Shown here piece by piece: positions 31,082-39,303 of a stretch of 64,000 nucleotides of DNA. The position numbers and the translations under genes were made by a program. Every line of letters starts with the position of its first letter. Position 1 is the first letter of the stretch. The notes under the pieces are model-generated. The model was not told the DNA's origin, did no database searches, and was given only the letters and a program-made list of their open reading frames with translations. Origin of the DNA: Bacillus subtilis (GTDB lineage Bacteria > Bacillota > Bacilli > Bacillales > Bacillaceae_C); NCBI RefSeq assembly GCF_008764245.1, contig NZ_VTQV01000016.1:1-64000 (forward strand), read 5' to 3'.

Positions 31082-31554
31082 GATGGATAAAGCAGTCTGC
31101 CCAATTCTTCCAAAGCCTCCTTTTTCATGCGATAATACTTTGCCCTTGATACGTTCAGTTGAGTGTATACAAAATAATCCCCGTGATATTTTCCGTCCTC
31201 CCGTCTGTTCAAATATTTCAATTCTATCAACTTTTTGAACTCTTCCGGTAACAAGTCGAGCTTTTCATGAAAAAGGTTAATCCACTCATTTGCGATAATG
31301 GATTTTAGTGCATACGATTCCGTTTTACTACTAAATTGATTGTTACGATTGGGTGTATCAGATATTGTTGAAGTAATGGATGGTATAGCAGTTTCATTCG
31401 CCATAGCTTTCATTTTAAAATACCTATGTAACCATTTCGTTTCAACATACTCGATAAAGAATGACGAATCTTCTTGTAAAACCTGCTCAAGTTCATCTTT
31501 ACTAAACAATTTTTCTGAATTTGTAAAGAAGCCAACACCTAATCGCATAGCCAT
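31078..31554 (-). CDS. ArpU/sigma-factor-like transcription regulator
   Basis: The product has 158 residues. The C-terminal region (LPEEFKKLIELKYLNRRED, ...LNVSRAKYYRMKKEALEEL) has a sigma-4-like HTH layout of ArpU-type phage and mobile-element regulators. I chose ATG 31554 because GGAGG lies eight bases upstream. It may control the surface or transfer genes. A candidate binder for the GATACT array, though nothing shows this. Confidence 0.6.
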   Translation of the reverse strand: MAMRLGVGFFTNSEKLFSKDELEQVLQEDSSFFIEYVETKWLHRYFKMKAMANETAIPSITSTISDTPNRNNQFSSKTESYALKSIIANEWINLFHEKLDLLPEEFKKLIELKYLNRREDGKYHGDYFVYTQLNVSRAKYYRMKKEALEELGRLLYPS

Positions 31555-31582
31555 TAAACTCCCCTCCAATTATTGATAATTT

Positions 31583-31792
31583 TTATTCGTTTGAATTGAC
31601 CTTCCTTTCACCTTTCAGATAACTTTTAATATAGTTTATCCGTCCTAATAAATACCTTTGTTCTTCGATGGGGATTTTTTCCAAGAATTCAACATCATGT
31701 TCTAAACCTAACAACAGGCAATAAACTTCACTATTCTTTCTTTCATTTTTCGATAGTATAGACTCCTTTTTCTTTACTAGAGGAAACGGCAT
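31583..31792 (-). CDS. Small uncharacterised helical protein
   Basis: The product has 69 residues, soluble, helical, with a basic N-terminus. No family recognised. AGAGGTG precedes the ATG. It lies between a lipoprotein and the ArpU-like regulator. Confidence 0.45.
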   Translation of the reverse strand: MPFPLVKKKESILSKNERKNSEVYCLLLGLEHDVEFLEKIPIEEQRYLLGRINYIKSYLKGERKVNSNE

Positions 31793-31888
31793 TAAAAGTC
31801 ACCTCTTTGTTAATTCTAATATTAATAACAACGACTCCATATTCTGTCCTGTTTTATCACAAAATAAACCTAAAAATACTTTAAGTTT

Positions 31889-32251
31889 TTAATTCGTTTC
31901 CTCTTCATATAGAACTTTTATATTTCTAATCCCACCAAAAACACCTTTCTCGTACTCTATATGATCGTCTTTTTCTACAGAAAGCCAGACTTTTTCTGAT
32001 ACTTCATAATCCTTGCCATCAACAAAAATAATATATTTGTCACTTGAAACGACTGGTGTAACAGCTATACTTCCATTTGATCCAACACCTACTCCGACAT
32101 TTACATCTCCTTTTTGGAAATGTTTCTCTTGAACAATCCCTTCGTAAATAATTGGTTCCCCTGATGTTTCATCAGTATCACAAGCAACTAAACTTATTAA
32201 GAAAAAGGGGATAACGTATTGTAAAATATTAAACCTTTTCACCTTTTTCAT
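31889..32251 (-). CDS. Small lipoprotein
   Basis: The product has 120 residues. Signal peptide with lipobox LVAC (Cys about 24), then an all-beta domain with a glycine-rich loop (VNVGVGVGSNGS). Similar small lipoproteins occur on plasmids and phages of bacilli. AAGGAG supports ATG 32251. An entry-exclusion role is possible for element-encoded surface lipoproteins, but there is no direct evidence. Confidence 0.6.
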   Translation of the reverse strand: MKKVKRFNILQYVIPFFLISLVACDTDETSGEPIIYEGIVQEKHFQKGDVNVGVGVGSNGSIAVTPVVSSDKYIIFVDGKDYEVSEKVWLSVEKDDHIEYEKGVFGGIRNIKVLYEEETN

Positions 32252-32317
32252 TTTCCCACTCCTTAACTGTTTCCAAGTTCCCTTCCTCCAACCTTAAATT
32301 GTTACTAAGTTTTGCAA

Positions 32318-32521
32318 TCACCATTTTTTAAACATATCATCAAATTGTTTTTCCCAATAAGGACTCATGTTTACTCTTAGAGTTTCCTTTCCATTTGAAG
32401 ATTTTCTGTATGGACTAACCTTAAATAAAATCTGAACGTTTTCAATCATACTTCTTTCTCTTTTGATTCTTGCATTTCCACCATGTTTTTTTGATGCTTG
32501 CAAAGAAATGAACTCATCCAA
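32318..32521 (-). CDS. Small uncharacterised basic protein
   Basis: The product has about 67 residues, starting TTG 32521 with GGAGG six bases upstream, overlapping the end of the replication-type gene by a few bases. Basic and helical. No motif recognised. It is translationally coupled to the upstream gene. Confidence 0.45.
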   Translation of the reverse strand: MDEFISLQASKKHGGNARIKRERSMIENVQILFKVSPYRKSSNGKETLRVNMSPYWEKQFDDMFKKW

Positions 32522-33539
32522 AGTTTTCCTCCCCCTCACCTTCTATCCAATCAAAAAACAGTCCTTTCTTTTGATATTTTCTATTCCTATCAGCGATTTC
32601 AGTGGAAATTAACTCATAAATACTTTTGTAGACATACCCCTGTGGGTTATTAATATTCCTTTCTCTTTCAATCTTACGAATTGCACGACTAAAGCAATTA
32701 ACTATCTTTTGTTCAAGTTCAGGCTCATGTTCCAGCCATATCACACAATCATATTCTCTTTCAACGTTGTTCTTCGCTAAAATAATTGTTCGATAATACT
32801 TTTCAGCTTGTTCAGGAGTATCAGTAAACACTTGCAACACCAAAGCTAACTTTCTAGGAACTTTTTCTTCATTTTCAAAAAATGCTTGTTTCATGTATTC
32901 ATTTTTCAACCTTTCTTTTTCCTCTGTAGTTAAAGAATGAATGAAAGGATTCTCTTTGTTGATAGCACTTTTAGTATCTTTGGTATCTATAGTATCTTTG
33001 TGTTTATTAAAACTGTTACTTTTTAAACTATTCTTTATAGTACCCGTGTTTTTCGTACTCGATTTTCCCGTACTCGAATAATTGGGGTATGGATTATCCG
33101 TACCCGAACTATTTGGGTATGGCATATCCGATCCCGTTTTTTTAGGGTATGGATCTTTTTTACTTCCGTCCTCTCCTATTTCCTCATCCACCACTGGAAC
33201 AGGTATTGGCTCGATTGAATATATGTTTCTATCAAATTGACCCTTACTATCTTCTTCATTACTTCTTGTTTTGGTAATGGTTATCAAACCTTTTTCAATT
33301 AAAGGCTTCCTCCATTTGTAGTAAGTATCTTCACTCATACCTAACTCTGCACACTGCAAAGCTACACTTGGGAAAGCTGTACGTTCCCCATTACTGGAAA
33401 TACTTGCAAATGAACACATATATGCATAAATGAGCTTTGACTGTTTTGGTAATGACTTATCTCGCATCACTTGTTTAGCAATCAATCCATATCCACCTTC
33501 GTAGATCGTTCCTTTGAATTGAATTACTGCATCCCCCAA
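32514..33539 (-). CDS. Plasmid replication-type protein with HTH domain
   Basis: The product has 341 residues. The N-terminal winged HTH (LPKQSKLIYAYMCSFAS, ... MSEDTYYKWRKPLIEKGLIT about 25-85) is typical of helix-turn-helix replication proteins of Gram-positive plasmids and phages. A linker of PYPN-containing repeats (PYPKKTG, PYPNSSG, PYPNYSS) follows, then a C-terminal helical domain (from about 195). TTG 33539 is chosen because GAGGGGG precedes it; an ATG further upstream (33593) would lie inside the promoter at 33565-33593. It is the best candidate for the initiator. No iteron origin was found inside it. Confidence 0.6.
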   Translation of the reverse strand: MGDAVIQFKGTIYEGGYGLIAKQVMRDKSLPKQSKLIYAYMCSFASISSNGERTAFPSVALQCAELGMSEDTYYKWRKPLIEKGLITITKTRSNEEDSKGQFDRNIYSIEPIPVPVVDEEIGEDGSKKDPYPKKTGSDMPYPNSSGTDNPYPNYSSTGKSSTKNTGTIKNSLKSNSFNKHKDTIDTKDTKSAINKENPFIHSLTTEEKERLKNEYMKQAFFENEEKVPRKLALVLQVFTDTPEQAEKYYRTIILAKNNVEREYDCVIWLEHEPELEQKIVNCFSRAIRKIERERNINNPQGYVYKSIYELISTEIADRNRKYQKKGLFFDWIEGEGEENFG

Positions 33540-33564
33540 TGGTACACCCCCTCGTTCAAAAACC

Positions 33565-33593
33565 AATATATCATACTGTAGTATGACATACAA
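33565..33593 (-). promoter_or_regulatory. Promoter with the shared palindrome, upstream of the replication-type gene
   Basis: Minus strand: TTGTAT (33588-33593), 17-bp spacer TCATACTACAGTATGA-containing, TATATT (33565-33570). About 23 consecutive bases match the promoter at 30775. Confidence 0.75.
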
Positions 33594-33617
33594 GTAATAC
33601 TAATCCTCGGTATGACT

Positions 33618-33866
33618 TCAATTAGTTTTATTAATCCGATTAAGCTGTGACTCATTGATTTTTTTGTTCAAAAAACGATAACATTCATCCCTAGAGGAAA
33701 ATGCAATATGTGATTCATGACAAGTGACTTCATATAGCCCAAACAAGTTTAATGATATTTTATAAATATCAACGTAAAAATCCTCTCCTTTTTTTAAGAG
33801 TAAAATTTTTCTATATAATGGATCGTCTTGCTTGTCTAAATAGTCGTATAAGCATGTTTGCTCCAT
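33618..33866 (-). CDS. Small uncharacterised protein downstream of the XRE regulator
   Basis: The product has 82 residues. ATG 33866 has GGGGG upstream; a longer in-frame start overlaps the preceding stop. Contains DECYRFLNKK, no known motif. Lies in the same transcription unit as the XRE gene. Confidence 0.5.
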   Translation of the reverse strand: MEQTCLYDYLDKQDDPLYRKILLLKKGEDFYVDIYKISLNLFGLYEVTCHESHIAFSSRDECYRFLNKKINESQLNRINKTN

Positions 33867-33901
33867 ATCAATTCCCCCTATTAATTTAGTGTTACTAAAC
33901 A

Positions 33902-34168
33902 CTATTTAATATTCCGAATCGTCTCCAATTGTTCTGAAACAGAACAATCTTCATTAAAAAAAAGCACCCAGCTAACCCCAAATAATTGCGCAATCCGTTT
34001 GGCAGTATCGACACTTACCGCATAACCCAACTCAGCTTTTGCATAAGTGGAACGCCCTATTTCTAAATCTTTAGCGACCTGCCATTGCGTCAAGCCTGAA
34101 TTTTTTCGCATTTTACACAACCAAAGTCTTTTGACTGGCTTCAACAAAACATCATCCTTTTTGACCAT
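33902..34168 (-). CDS. XRE-family HTH regulator (minus strand)
   Basis: The product has 88 residues. HTH region about 17-65: MRKNSGLTQWQVAKDLEIGR, STYAKAELGYAV. Divergent from the second XRE gene at 34351. The two face each other over a region with two palindromes, like the cI/cro or ImmR switch of mobile elements. Promoter TTGACA-17 bp-TATAAT (34189-34217). Confidence 0.8.
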   Translation of the reverse strand: MVKKDDVLLKPVKRLWLCKMRKNSGLTQWQVAKDLEIGRSTYAKAELGYAVSVDTAKRIAQLFGVSWVLFFNEDCSVSEQLETIRNIK

Positions 34169-34182
34169 ATTTGTTATTATTT

Positions 34183-34217
34183 ATCACAATTATATTGTGA
34201 TGTTTCATAACTGTCAA
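34183..34217 (-). promoter_or_regulatory. Promoter and operator of the minus-strand XRE gene
   Basis: -35 TTGACA (34212-34217), 17-bp spacer, -10 TATAAT (34189-34194). The perfect inverted repeat ATCACAAT-tat-ATTGTGAT (34183-34201) covers the -10, so a repressor bound here would shut the promoter. Confidence 0.8.
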
Positions 34218-34279
34218 GCGAAACATCCATTTATTTCTAGGTTTCAGTATCATACACTTCTATGCAAACACTGATATAA

Positions 34280-34296
34280 TGTGATATAATATCACA
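34280..34296. promoter_or_regulatory. Second operator of the divergent switch
   Basis: TGTGATATAATATCACA is a perfect 17-base palindrome with the same TGTGAT half-site as the first operator. It overlaps a TATAAT that may serve the plus-strand XRE gene, so the same repressor likely binds both. Confidence 0.75.
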
Positions 34297-34350
34297 TAAA
34301 ATAGGTATTTACTCTAAATATTAATACCAATTATGAGTAGGTGGTAGGGT

Positions 34351-34734
34351 TTGAGTTTTAATGTTCGTTTAAGGGAATACCGCAAAAGAGCAAAGTTGAC
34401 GCAAGAGGAAATAGCAAAAAAATTAGGTATCAAGAGATCGACTTATGCTAAATACGAGACAGGTGAAAACCAACCTGATTATAAAATGCTAGAGAAGCTG
34501 GCAGATTTTTTTGAAGTTACAACTGACGATTTATTAGGTAGAGATAACAAAAAACATGACAAAGAGCCATATAATTCGTTAAAAGAAATAAATGATTTCG
34601 TTCGTGAATTAGGCATCGACAGCGTAGGCTTTTTTAACATAGACGATTGGAAGAATTTAGATAAAGAAGATGTAGAAGAGATTAAAAAGCATTTTGAGTG
34701 GGTTGCACATAAAGCTAAAACCAGGAAAAAGTAG
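34351..34734 (+). CDS. XRE-family repressor (cI/ImmR-like)
   Basis: The product has 127 residues. An N-terminal HTH (LTQEEIAKKLGIKRSTYAKY, about 15-34) and a small C-terminal domain, the architecture of ImmR-type repressors of ICEs and phages. TTG at 34351 is chosen because GGTGG precedes it. The ImmA-like protease gene follows, as in the ICEBs1 ImmR/ImmA pair, where the protease cleaves the repressor. Confidence 0.8.
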   Translation: MSFNVRLREYRKRAKLTQEEIAKKLGIKRSTYAKYETGENQPDYKMLEKLADFFEVTTDDLLGRDNKKHDKEPYNSLKEINDFVRELGIDSVGFFNIDDWKNLDKEDVEEIKKHFEWVAHKAKTRKK

Positions 34735-34769
34735 TAAAGTCCTACAAAAAAAGGAAAAAAGCTAAACAT

Positions 34770-34798
34770 TTGTCAATTTATTGGGTCTATCGTATCAT
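34770..34798 (+). promoter_or_regulatory. Probable promoter of the metalloprotease gene
   Basis: TTGTCA (34770-34775), 17-bp spacer, TATCAT (34793-34798). Separate from the XRE gene promoter, so the two may be expressed independently. Confidence 0.45.
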
Positions 34799-34854
34799 GA
34801 CTAATGTGAGTACTATAGTAGTGTTTTAAAAAATGTTACATCAGGAGTGATACG

Positions 34855-35361
34855 ATGTTTTTTTATTGTCCTACACATTTGGAAGAATGGATTTCTAAAT
34901 GGTACATCAATGAAGGAATTATACATCCAAGTGACATTGACATTGAAGCTATATGCCAAACCAAAGACATACTCTATGTTGAAAAACCCATTTTTTCACA
35001 CTACGTCATTGCTGAAGATATAAAAATGATTGTAGTAGACGAAAGAATTGAGGAGGTTAGAAAAAAAGAACATTTTTTTCATGAACTTTTCCATGTTGAA
35101 TTACATTCGGGAATCCAAACATCTTTGCCAAATCAGTATAGATGCTTACAAGAAGCACAGGCTTCCAACTGTTCCCGATATGCATTAATTCCCTATCATA
35201 TGTTGAAATTTATTGACTTTAATTCCCATAATGTTATCGAGGATATGCAAAATAAATTTAAAGCGAGCGCCAAGATCTGTATTGAAAGACTTGCTGAAAT
35301 ACACAGAAGAATCACCAGCAATAACAGTGATATACATAATCCCCAAAGAAAAGCAAACTAA
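34855..35361 (+). CDS. ImmA/IrrE-family metalloprotease
   Basis: The product has 168 residues. The zinc motif HELFH (about 77-81, in FFHELFHVELH) followed by QEAQA (about 100, a Glu ligand candidate) is the ImmA/IrrE pattern. It would cleave the XRE repressor to derepress the element. ATG with AGGAGTG upstream. A terminator at 35405 closes the unit. Confidence 0.82.
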   Translation: MFFYCPTHLEEWISKWYINEGIIHPSDIDIEAICQTKDILYVEKPIFSHYVIAEDIKMIVVDERIEEVRKKEHFFHELFHVELHSGIQTSLPNQYRCLQEAQASNCSRYALIPYHMLKFIDFNSHNVIEDMQNKFKASAKICIERLAEIHRRITSNNSDIHNPQRKAN

Positions 35362-35404
35362 TAGATTTATCTTAGGTTTAAAATCTTTTGCAAACGAATT
35401 CAAA

Positions 35405-35429
35405 GAGTAGCGACATGCTACTCTTTTTT
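35405..35429 (+). terminator. Terminator of the metalloprotease gene
   Basis: AGAGTAGC / GCTACTCT with a 5-base loop, then seven T. Confidence 0.9.
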
Positions 35430-35472
35430 TGTTCTACATACTTTAAAAAAGTAATTATTAATTAGATTATTA

Positions 35473-35501
35473 TTGAATTATGCCATACAGTATGATATAT
35501 T
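35473..35501 (+). promoter_or_regulatory. parM promoter with the shared operator half
   Basis: TTGAAT (35473-35478), 17-bp spacer with CATACAGTATGA, TATATT (35496-35501). The spacer/-10 block CAGTATGATAT matches the promoters at 30775 and 33565, but on the plus strand. Confidence 0.65.
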
Positions 35502-35544
35502 GGACATAAAATAGGTTATAAACGATTAATAGGAGTGATTTTCT

Positions 35545-36621
35545 ATGTTAGCATTTGCATTTGATGTAGGGAATGGCTTTGTTAAGGCTAAAAATGGAAA
35601 GAGGACAATTATTGCGCCTAGCACGATTGCAAAGAGAGATAGTATCGGTACATCAAGCATTATCAATATGGCAACAGAATTTGACACAAATTCAGGTTAT
35701 AACGAATTTGAATCAAATTTAGATGACGGAGAAGTGTATATTTGGGGAGATGGAATCAAAAACGCAGTTGATCCCGATTCTTTAATTCCTACATATACCC
35801 ATCATAATCGCTACATGCAAAAAAGGTTTAAGTTACTTTGTTCATTTATTTTAGCCGAACTAGCAAGTGATTATGAAGAATATGAGCTTGATGAAGTAAC
35901 AATAGTGACTGGTGTACCTTCTCAAGAGGTAGGAACAAAGGAATCAGAAGAATTTAAACGCTTTTTACAACAAAAGCATGTTGTAACCCGTAATGGAGTG
36001 CAACGCATGATAAACGTTGTGGATGTAAGAATCATCGAACAACCTTTGGGAACATTACTAAACGAATACATGAATGATTCGGGACAAATTCATAAAACTC
36101 TAATGACAAGTACTATTACCGTTATTGACTTCGGAGCAGGAACAACAATTATGGATACATTTAAGAATTTAAAACGCCTAGATGACAAATCTGAAACGTT
36201 TTACGAAGGAATGAATGATGTTCATAAACGAATAGCGAAACGTATTGAAAGAGAAAATGGAGTAAAAGGTTTAGACTCTTCATTTGTCGAAGAAGGATTT
36301 AAAAACGGAACAATGATCGCTGAAATATCTGAAAGAAAAAAGTATCCATTTGAAGATATTGCAAAGGAAATTATAATTGATTTTGTGGAAAAGCGTATTT
36401 CTGATATAGACAGCACCTTAACCAATCGAAACAGCATAGACAATTTTATTCTCACTGGTGGTGGAGTTAATATCGTTGGAGAACATTTCAAAAAGGCTTT
36501 TAATGAAGAAGCTTTAAAAGTTGTTGTCGATTCTCAAGAATCGAACTTGAACGGGTTTTACAAACTATCAAGCACTATTTCCGCAAATAATAAACCAAAT
36601 AATAAACAGAAGTTGGCGTAA
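35545..36621 (+). CDS. ParM/Alp-type plasmid segregation actin
   Basis: The product has 358 residues. Actin-fold ATPase motifs: phosphate 1 FDVGNGFVKAK (about 6-16), phosphate 2 VIDFGAGTTI (about 193-202) and adenosine motif ILTGGGVNIVG (about 302-312). ParM/Alp proteins such as Alp7A of pLS20 form filaments that push plasmids apart. The ParR-like gene follows. AGGAG precedes ATG 35545. It implies the element was, or can be, a free plasmid. Confidence 0.88.
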   Translation: MLAFAFDVGNGFVKAKNGKRTIIAPSTIAKRDSIGTSSIINMATEFDTNSGYNEFESNLDDGEVYIWGDGIKNAVDPDSLIPTYTHHNRYMQKRFKLLCSFILAELASDYEEYELDEVTIVTGVPSQEVGTKESEEFKRFLQQKHVVTRNGVQRMINVVDVRIIEQPLGTLLNEYMNDSGQIHKTLMTSTITVIDFGAGTTIMDTFKNLKRLDDKSETFYEGMNDVHKRIAKRIERENGVKGLDSSFVEEGFKNGTMIAEISERKKYPFEDIAKEIIIDFVEKRISDIDSTLTNRNSIDNFILTGGGVNIVGEHFKKAFNEEALKVVVDSQESNLNGFYKLSSTISANNKPNNKQKLA

Positions 36622-36636
36622 CAGGAAAAATTAATG

Positions 36637-36670
36637 GAGTGTCTTGTCTTATTGAATGGATAAGACACTC
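36637..36670. repeat. Inverted repeat between parM and the parR-like gene
   Basis: GAGTGTCTT / AAGACACTC (9 bp perfect, 16-base loop). No U-run follows, so it is not an efficient terminator; it could set expression ratio or stability of the two products. Confidence 0.7.
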
Positions 36671-36699
36671 TAAAAAAGTTAAAGTTAGGAGTTTTTATC

Positions 36700-36993
36700 A
36701 TGGCACTAGTTAGACGAATTTTTTCATATGATGACATAGAGGACAAGGTAATTCATGATTTTTTAGAAAGTATACCTGAAAGACAACGTTCCAGGCACAT
36801 ACGAATGGCAATACGTTTATATATAAATGAAACAAGAGGATCAGGAAATATCCCAACAAGTTCCAATCAAAATATCTCAAGTAATACGAAAAAAGACCAC
36901 GAAACGAAACCTAAAACAGTAGAACAGAAAGAGAAAACAAGTGATGAATTTATTGACCTAGACCAAGATTTTCTTGATGATCTAGGGAAATAA
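36700..36993 (+). CDS. ParR-like ribbon-helix-helix protein
   Basis: The product has 97 residues. The RHH-like part is about 5-45 (IPERQRSRHIRMAIRLYI) and the rest is a disordered acidic tail (DEFIDLDQDFLDDLGK). Typical of ParR/Alp7R adaptors, whose tail contacts the filament and whose RHH domain binds parC repeats. It may bind the TCATACTACAGTATGA operators. AGGAG precedes the ATG. Confidence 0.75.
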   Translation: MALVRRIFSYDDIEDKVIHDFLESIPERQRSRHIRMAIRLYINETRGSGNIPTSSNQNISSNTKKDHETKPKTVEQKEKTSDEFIDLDQDFLDDLGK

Positions 36994-37061
36994 TTTGCGG
37001 ATGAAATTTAGAGAAATAAAAAAGAAACTGAATTTTATACCATTAATGAACATAAATTAAA

Positions 37062-37880
37062 TTATGATACCCACTCCACAAAACTCGGAATTCTAAGTAA
37101 TCCCTTACTAGTATAATTTCGAAATTTAACTTTAGCCTTGATTTTTGTGTCAAGATAGATAAATTTATCATTCTCGCTCGAAATATAATCTTGGTAAACG
37201 GAGTAAAATTCTTTTCTATTTGAAGTTGGCATAAACTCCATTAACCCTGCATAATTGCCATTTTCGTAGCTCAATAGCATCCCGAATTTATCTTTACACA
37301 GACCAGTGATGTATACATTCTCATACTTATAGTTAATCACTTTTAACCAGTTATTAGAGCGCTTATTGATTTGATATTTAGAGCTAGTATTTTTAAGGAC
37401 TACCCCTTCTAAATCATGACTCTTAATCTGGTCAAAATAGGCAATTCCATTTCCAAGTAGCCATTTAACTTTTGTAATTAGTCCATCATCAGGAATGATT
37501 TTTTCAAGAATCTCTTTTCGTTCCAGTAGCGTACAATTTAGCTTCTTATTTGAAGAGTAAACAATATCGAACACGCAAAATGTTATCTTGTGAAGAGATT
37601 TCTTGGATTTAAAACGTTCCATGACATATTCAAAGTTTGGTTTGCCATGAGAGTCCGTAACTACTATTTCACCATCTAAGACAGTACCATCGGGTACCGG
37701 TAAATCTATTAATTCAGGAAACAATGATGTGATCTCATTGTTATGTCGAGTATAAATTTTGACTTTGCTATTGAACTTAGTCCAAATACATCTAAATCCA
37801 TCAAGCTTTAATTCTGTTATCCAATTTTCGTCATCAAAAGGCTGATCTATGCTATGCAGCAACATTGGGGATATAAACAT
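37062..37880 (-). CDS. ATP-dependent DNA ligase (LigB/YoqV-like)
   Basis: The product has 272 residues. Motif I ELKLDGFRC (Lys about 25 adenylated), motif III (VLDGEIVV), motif IIIa (ITFCVFDIVY), motif IV (DLEGVVLKN) and motif V (LKVI) are visible. Size is that of B. subtilis YoqV of SPbeta, with no extra DNA-binding domain. ATG 37880 has AGAGGTG five bases upstream. Bacteria use NAD-dependent LigA for replication, so this is an element-carried repair or circularisation enzyme. It is the only minus-strand gene in the right part. Confidence 0.9.
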   Translation of the reverse strand: MFISPMLLHSIDQPFDDENWITELKLDGFRCIWTKFNSKVKIYTRHNNEITSLFPELIDLPVPDGTVLDGEIVVTDSHGKPNFEYVMERFKSKKSLHKITFCVFDIVYSSNKKLNCTLLERKEILEKIIPDDGLITKVKWLLGNGIAYFDQIKSHDLEGVVLKNTSSKYQINKRSNNWLKVINYKYENVYITGLCKDKFGMLLSYENGNYAGLMEFMPTSNRKEFYSVYQDYISSENDKFIYLDTKIKAKVKFRNYTSKGLLRIPSFVEWVS

Positions 37881-38025
37881 ATAAACACCTCTAGGTAATT
37901 TTAACATGAAGAAATTAGATGCTATACAGTTTTACCTTTGGTAAGTTATTGAAAAAGATATAGGAGATGTTAGTAGATAAAAGGGCAAGTTGATACAAAC
38001 AAAGCGACAGAAAGGAAAGGTAAAA

Positions 38026-38376
38026 ATGTATGAAGAGGTTTCTGTCTTGAAAGGGAAAACACTGACAAAAATTGAAACCGATTATGAAGACGAATTAATT
38101 TTTTATACTTCTGACGGGGAGATTTACAAAATGTATCATGAACAGCATTCTTATGAATCTGTGTCTATCGAGGACATAAATGGCGATTTGAAAGACTTGA
38201 TTGGTAATCCTATAACAATGGCAGAAGAAGTTACTCAAGATGACCTTAACGCTCCCGAAAGTGGGACATGGACATTTTATAAATTTGCTACAATTAAAGG
38301 ATTTGTAACTATTCGTTGGTATGGAGAATCTAACGGTTATTACTCAGAATCAGTAGATTTTATAAGGATTCACTGA
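38026..38376 (+). CDS. DUF7448-like protein
   Basis: The product has 116 residues. IYKMYHEQHSYESVSIEDIN, ...LIGNPI and EEVT fit the DUF7448 family of small phage/element proteins (from memory). Predicted all-beta. AAAGGAAAGG precedes ATG 38026. Function unknown. Confidence 0.65.
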   Translation: MYEEVSVLKGKTLTKIETDYEDELIFYTSDGEIYKMYHEQHSYESVSIEDINGDLKDLIGNPITMAEEVTQDDLNAPESGTWTFYKFATIKGFVTIRWYGESNGYYSESVDFIRIH

Positions 38377-38434
38377 TGCACATTTCGATTTAAATATACA
38401 CTAGACAAAAACTGCGAGGAAAGGAAATTACTAA

Positions 38435-38593
38435 ATGAATTATAAAGTAATCAATAAATTAGTGAGGTATGACGGAAAGATATGGATGATTGACGCAATA
38501 TCGGACAAAGGAATGGCTACTATCTTTAGTAATGGGCAGGTGGCCATAGCACCTGAAAAAGAACTTGAATACTTAAAAGAAATTGATGCATAG
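38435..38593 (+). CDS. Short uncharacterised protein (52 aa)
   Basis: The product has 52 residues (MNYKVINKLVRYDGKIWMI at the start), beta-rich, compact. GAGGAAAGG precedes the ATG by the usual spacing. Phage-type small protein; function unknown. Confidence 0.5.
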   Translation: MNYKVINKLVRYDGKIWMIDAISDKGMATIFSNGQVAIAPEKELEYLKEIDA

Positions 38594-38647
38594 GTCAGAG
38601 TAATAGCACATAATCAATATACAAACACTATGATTAGGAGGATTTAT

Positions 38648-38878
38648 ATGAAGTTACCTAAACATGTCAAAGAAGCATTAGCGAAGTCTGCCGATAATTA
38701 CCAAGTCGCTAGGAAACAGCAACTAATATTTCAAGAATGGGTAGAAAAGAACTTTGGAGAAGAAGCAATAAATCATGATAATGTAAGAGATGCTATAGTT
38801 AATTGGGTAGAGCAGACCAATAATCCTCATATAGCTATTAAGCAGTTGGAGAGTGAACTGGACGATTTTATGAAATAA
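38648..38878 (+). CDS. Small helical uncharacterised protein
   Basis: The product has 76 residues. ATG 38648 is chosen because AGGAGG lies six bases upstream; an ATT/ATG start 18 bases earlier is inside the ribosome site. Helical and acidic. Followed by a terminator. Confidence 0.55.
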   Translation: MKLPKHVKEALAKSADNYQVARKQQLIFQEWVEKNFGEEAINHDNVRDAIVNWVEQTNNPHIAIKQLESELDDFMK

Positions 38879-38907
38879 GATAACTAATAAATTAATGTCG
38901 CATTAAA

Positions 38908-38944
38908 ATAAGCCCTTCTTGAATTCAGAGGGGCTGTTTTTATT
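38908..38944 (+). terminator. Terminator closing the plus-strand genes
   Basis: AGCCCTTC / GAGGGGCT (one G-U) and a T-rich tail. Confidence 0.75.
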
Positions 38945-38994
38945 AATGACTGTTTCACCTTGGTTTTGATCTCATAAAACTTACGTTCCTAAAA

Positions 38995-39303
38995 TTATTT
39001 CATTTGGTTAACAAAATTCAAGTGATCTATTCCCCTGTCCTTTAGCACTCTTTTTGAATATAAAGGAGAATATCCGTATTGCCTATAAATTTCATTTAGA
39101 CTAAGCCTTTTGTTGATATGCAAATGATATATTTTTTCAAAATCTTTACTTCTCTTATTAAATGCAATATCAGGTAGTTTTAAAAGTTTGATATTGTTTT
39201 CGTTAAATAAAAGTTCTAAATCTTTTGTAGAAATCCCAATTTCTTTTTGGATTTCAAAAGGCGTTTTTAACATTTGGTGATTCAAATATACTAACTTGTC
39301 CAA
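38995..39303 (-). CDS. HTH-like protein abutting the spoVK junction, perhaps a truncated gene
   Basis: The product has 102 residues from TTG 39303, with two HTH-like repeats ([19 protein letters not shown] and [20 protein letters not shown]), as seen in HNH endonuclease-type proteins. No ribosome site precedes the TTG. The frame stays open upstream, through ...[15 protein letters not shown], across the spoVK junction at 39,393, reading as protein-like sequence. It may therefore be the 3' end of a longer gene that is completed when the element circularises. Confidence 0.4.
   Translation of the reverse strand: MDKLVYLNHQMLKTPFEIQKEIGISTKDLELLFNENNIKLLKLPDIAFNKRSKDFEKIYHLHINKRLSLNEIYRQYGYSPLYSKRVLKDRGIDHLNFVNQMK

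Noticed and set aside
33593-33593. ATG at 33593 as start of the replication-type protein
   Set aside because: It lies inside the -35 of the predicted promoter, so it would not be on the transcript.
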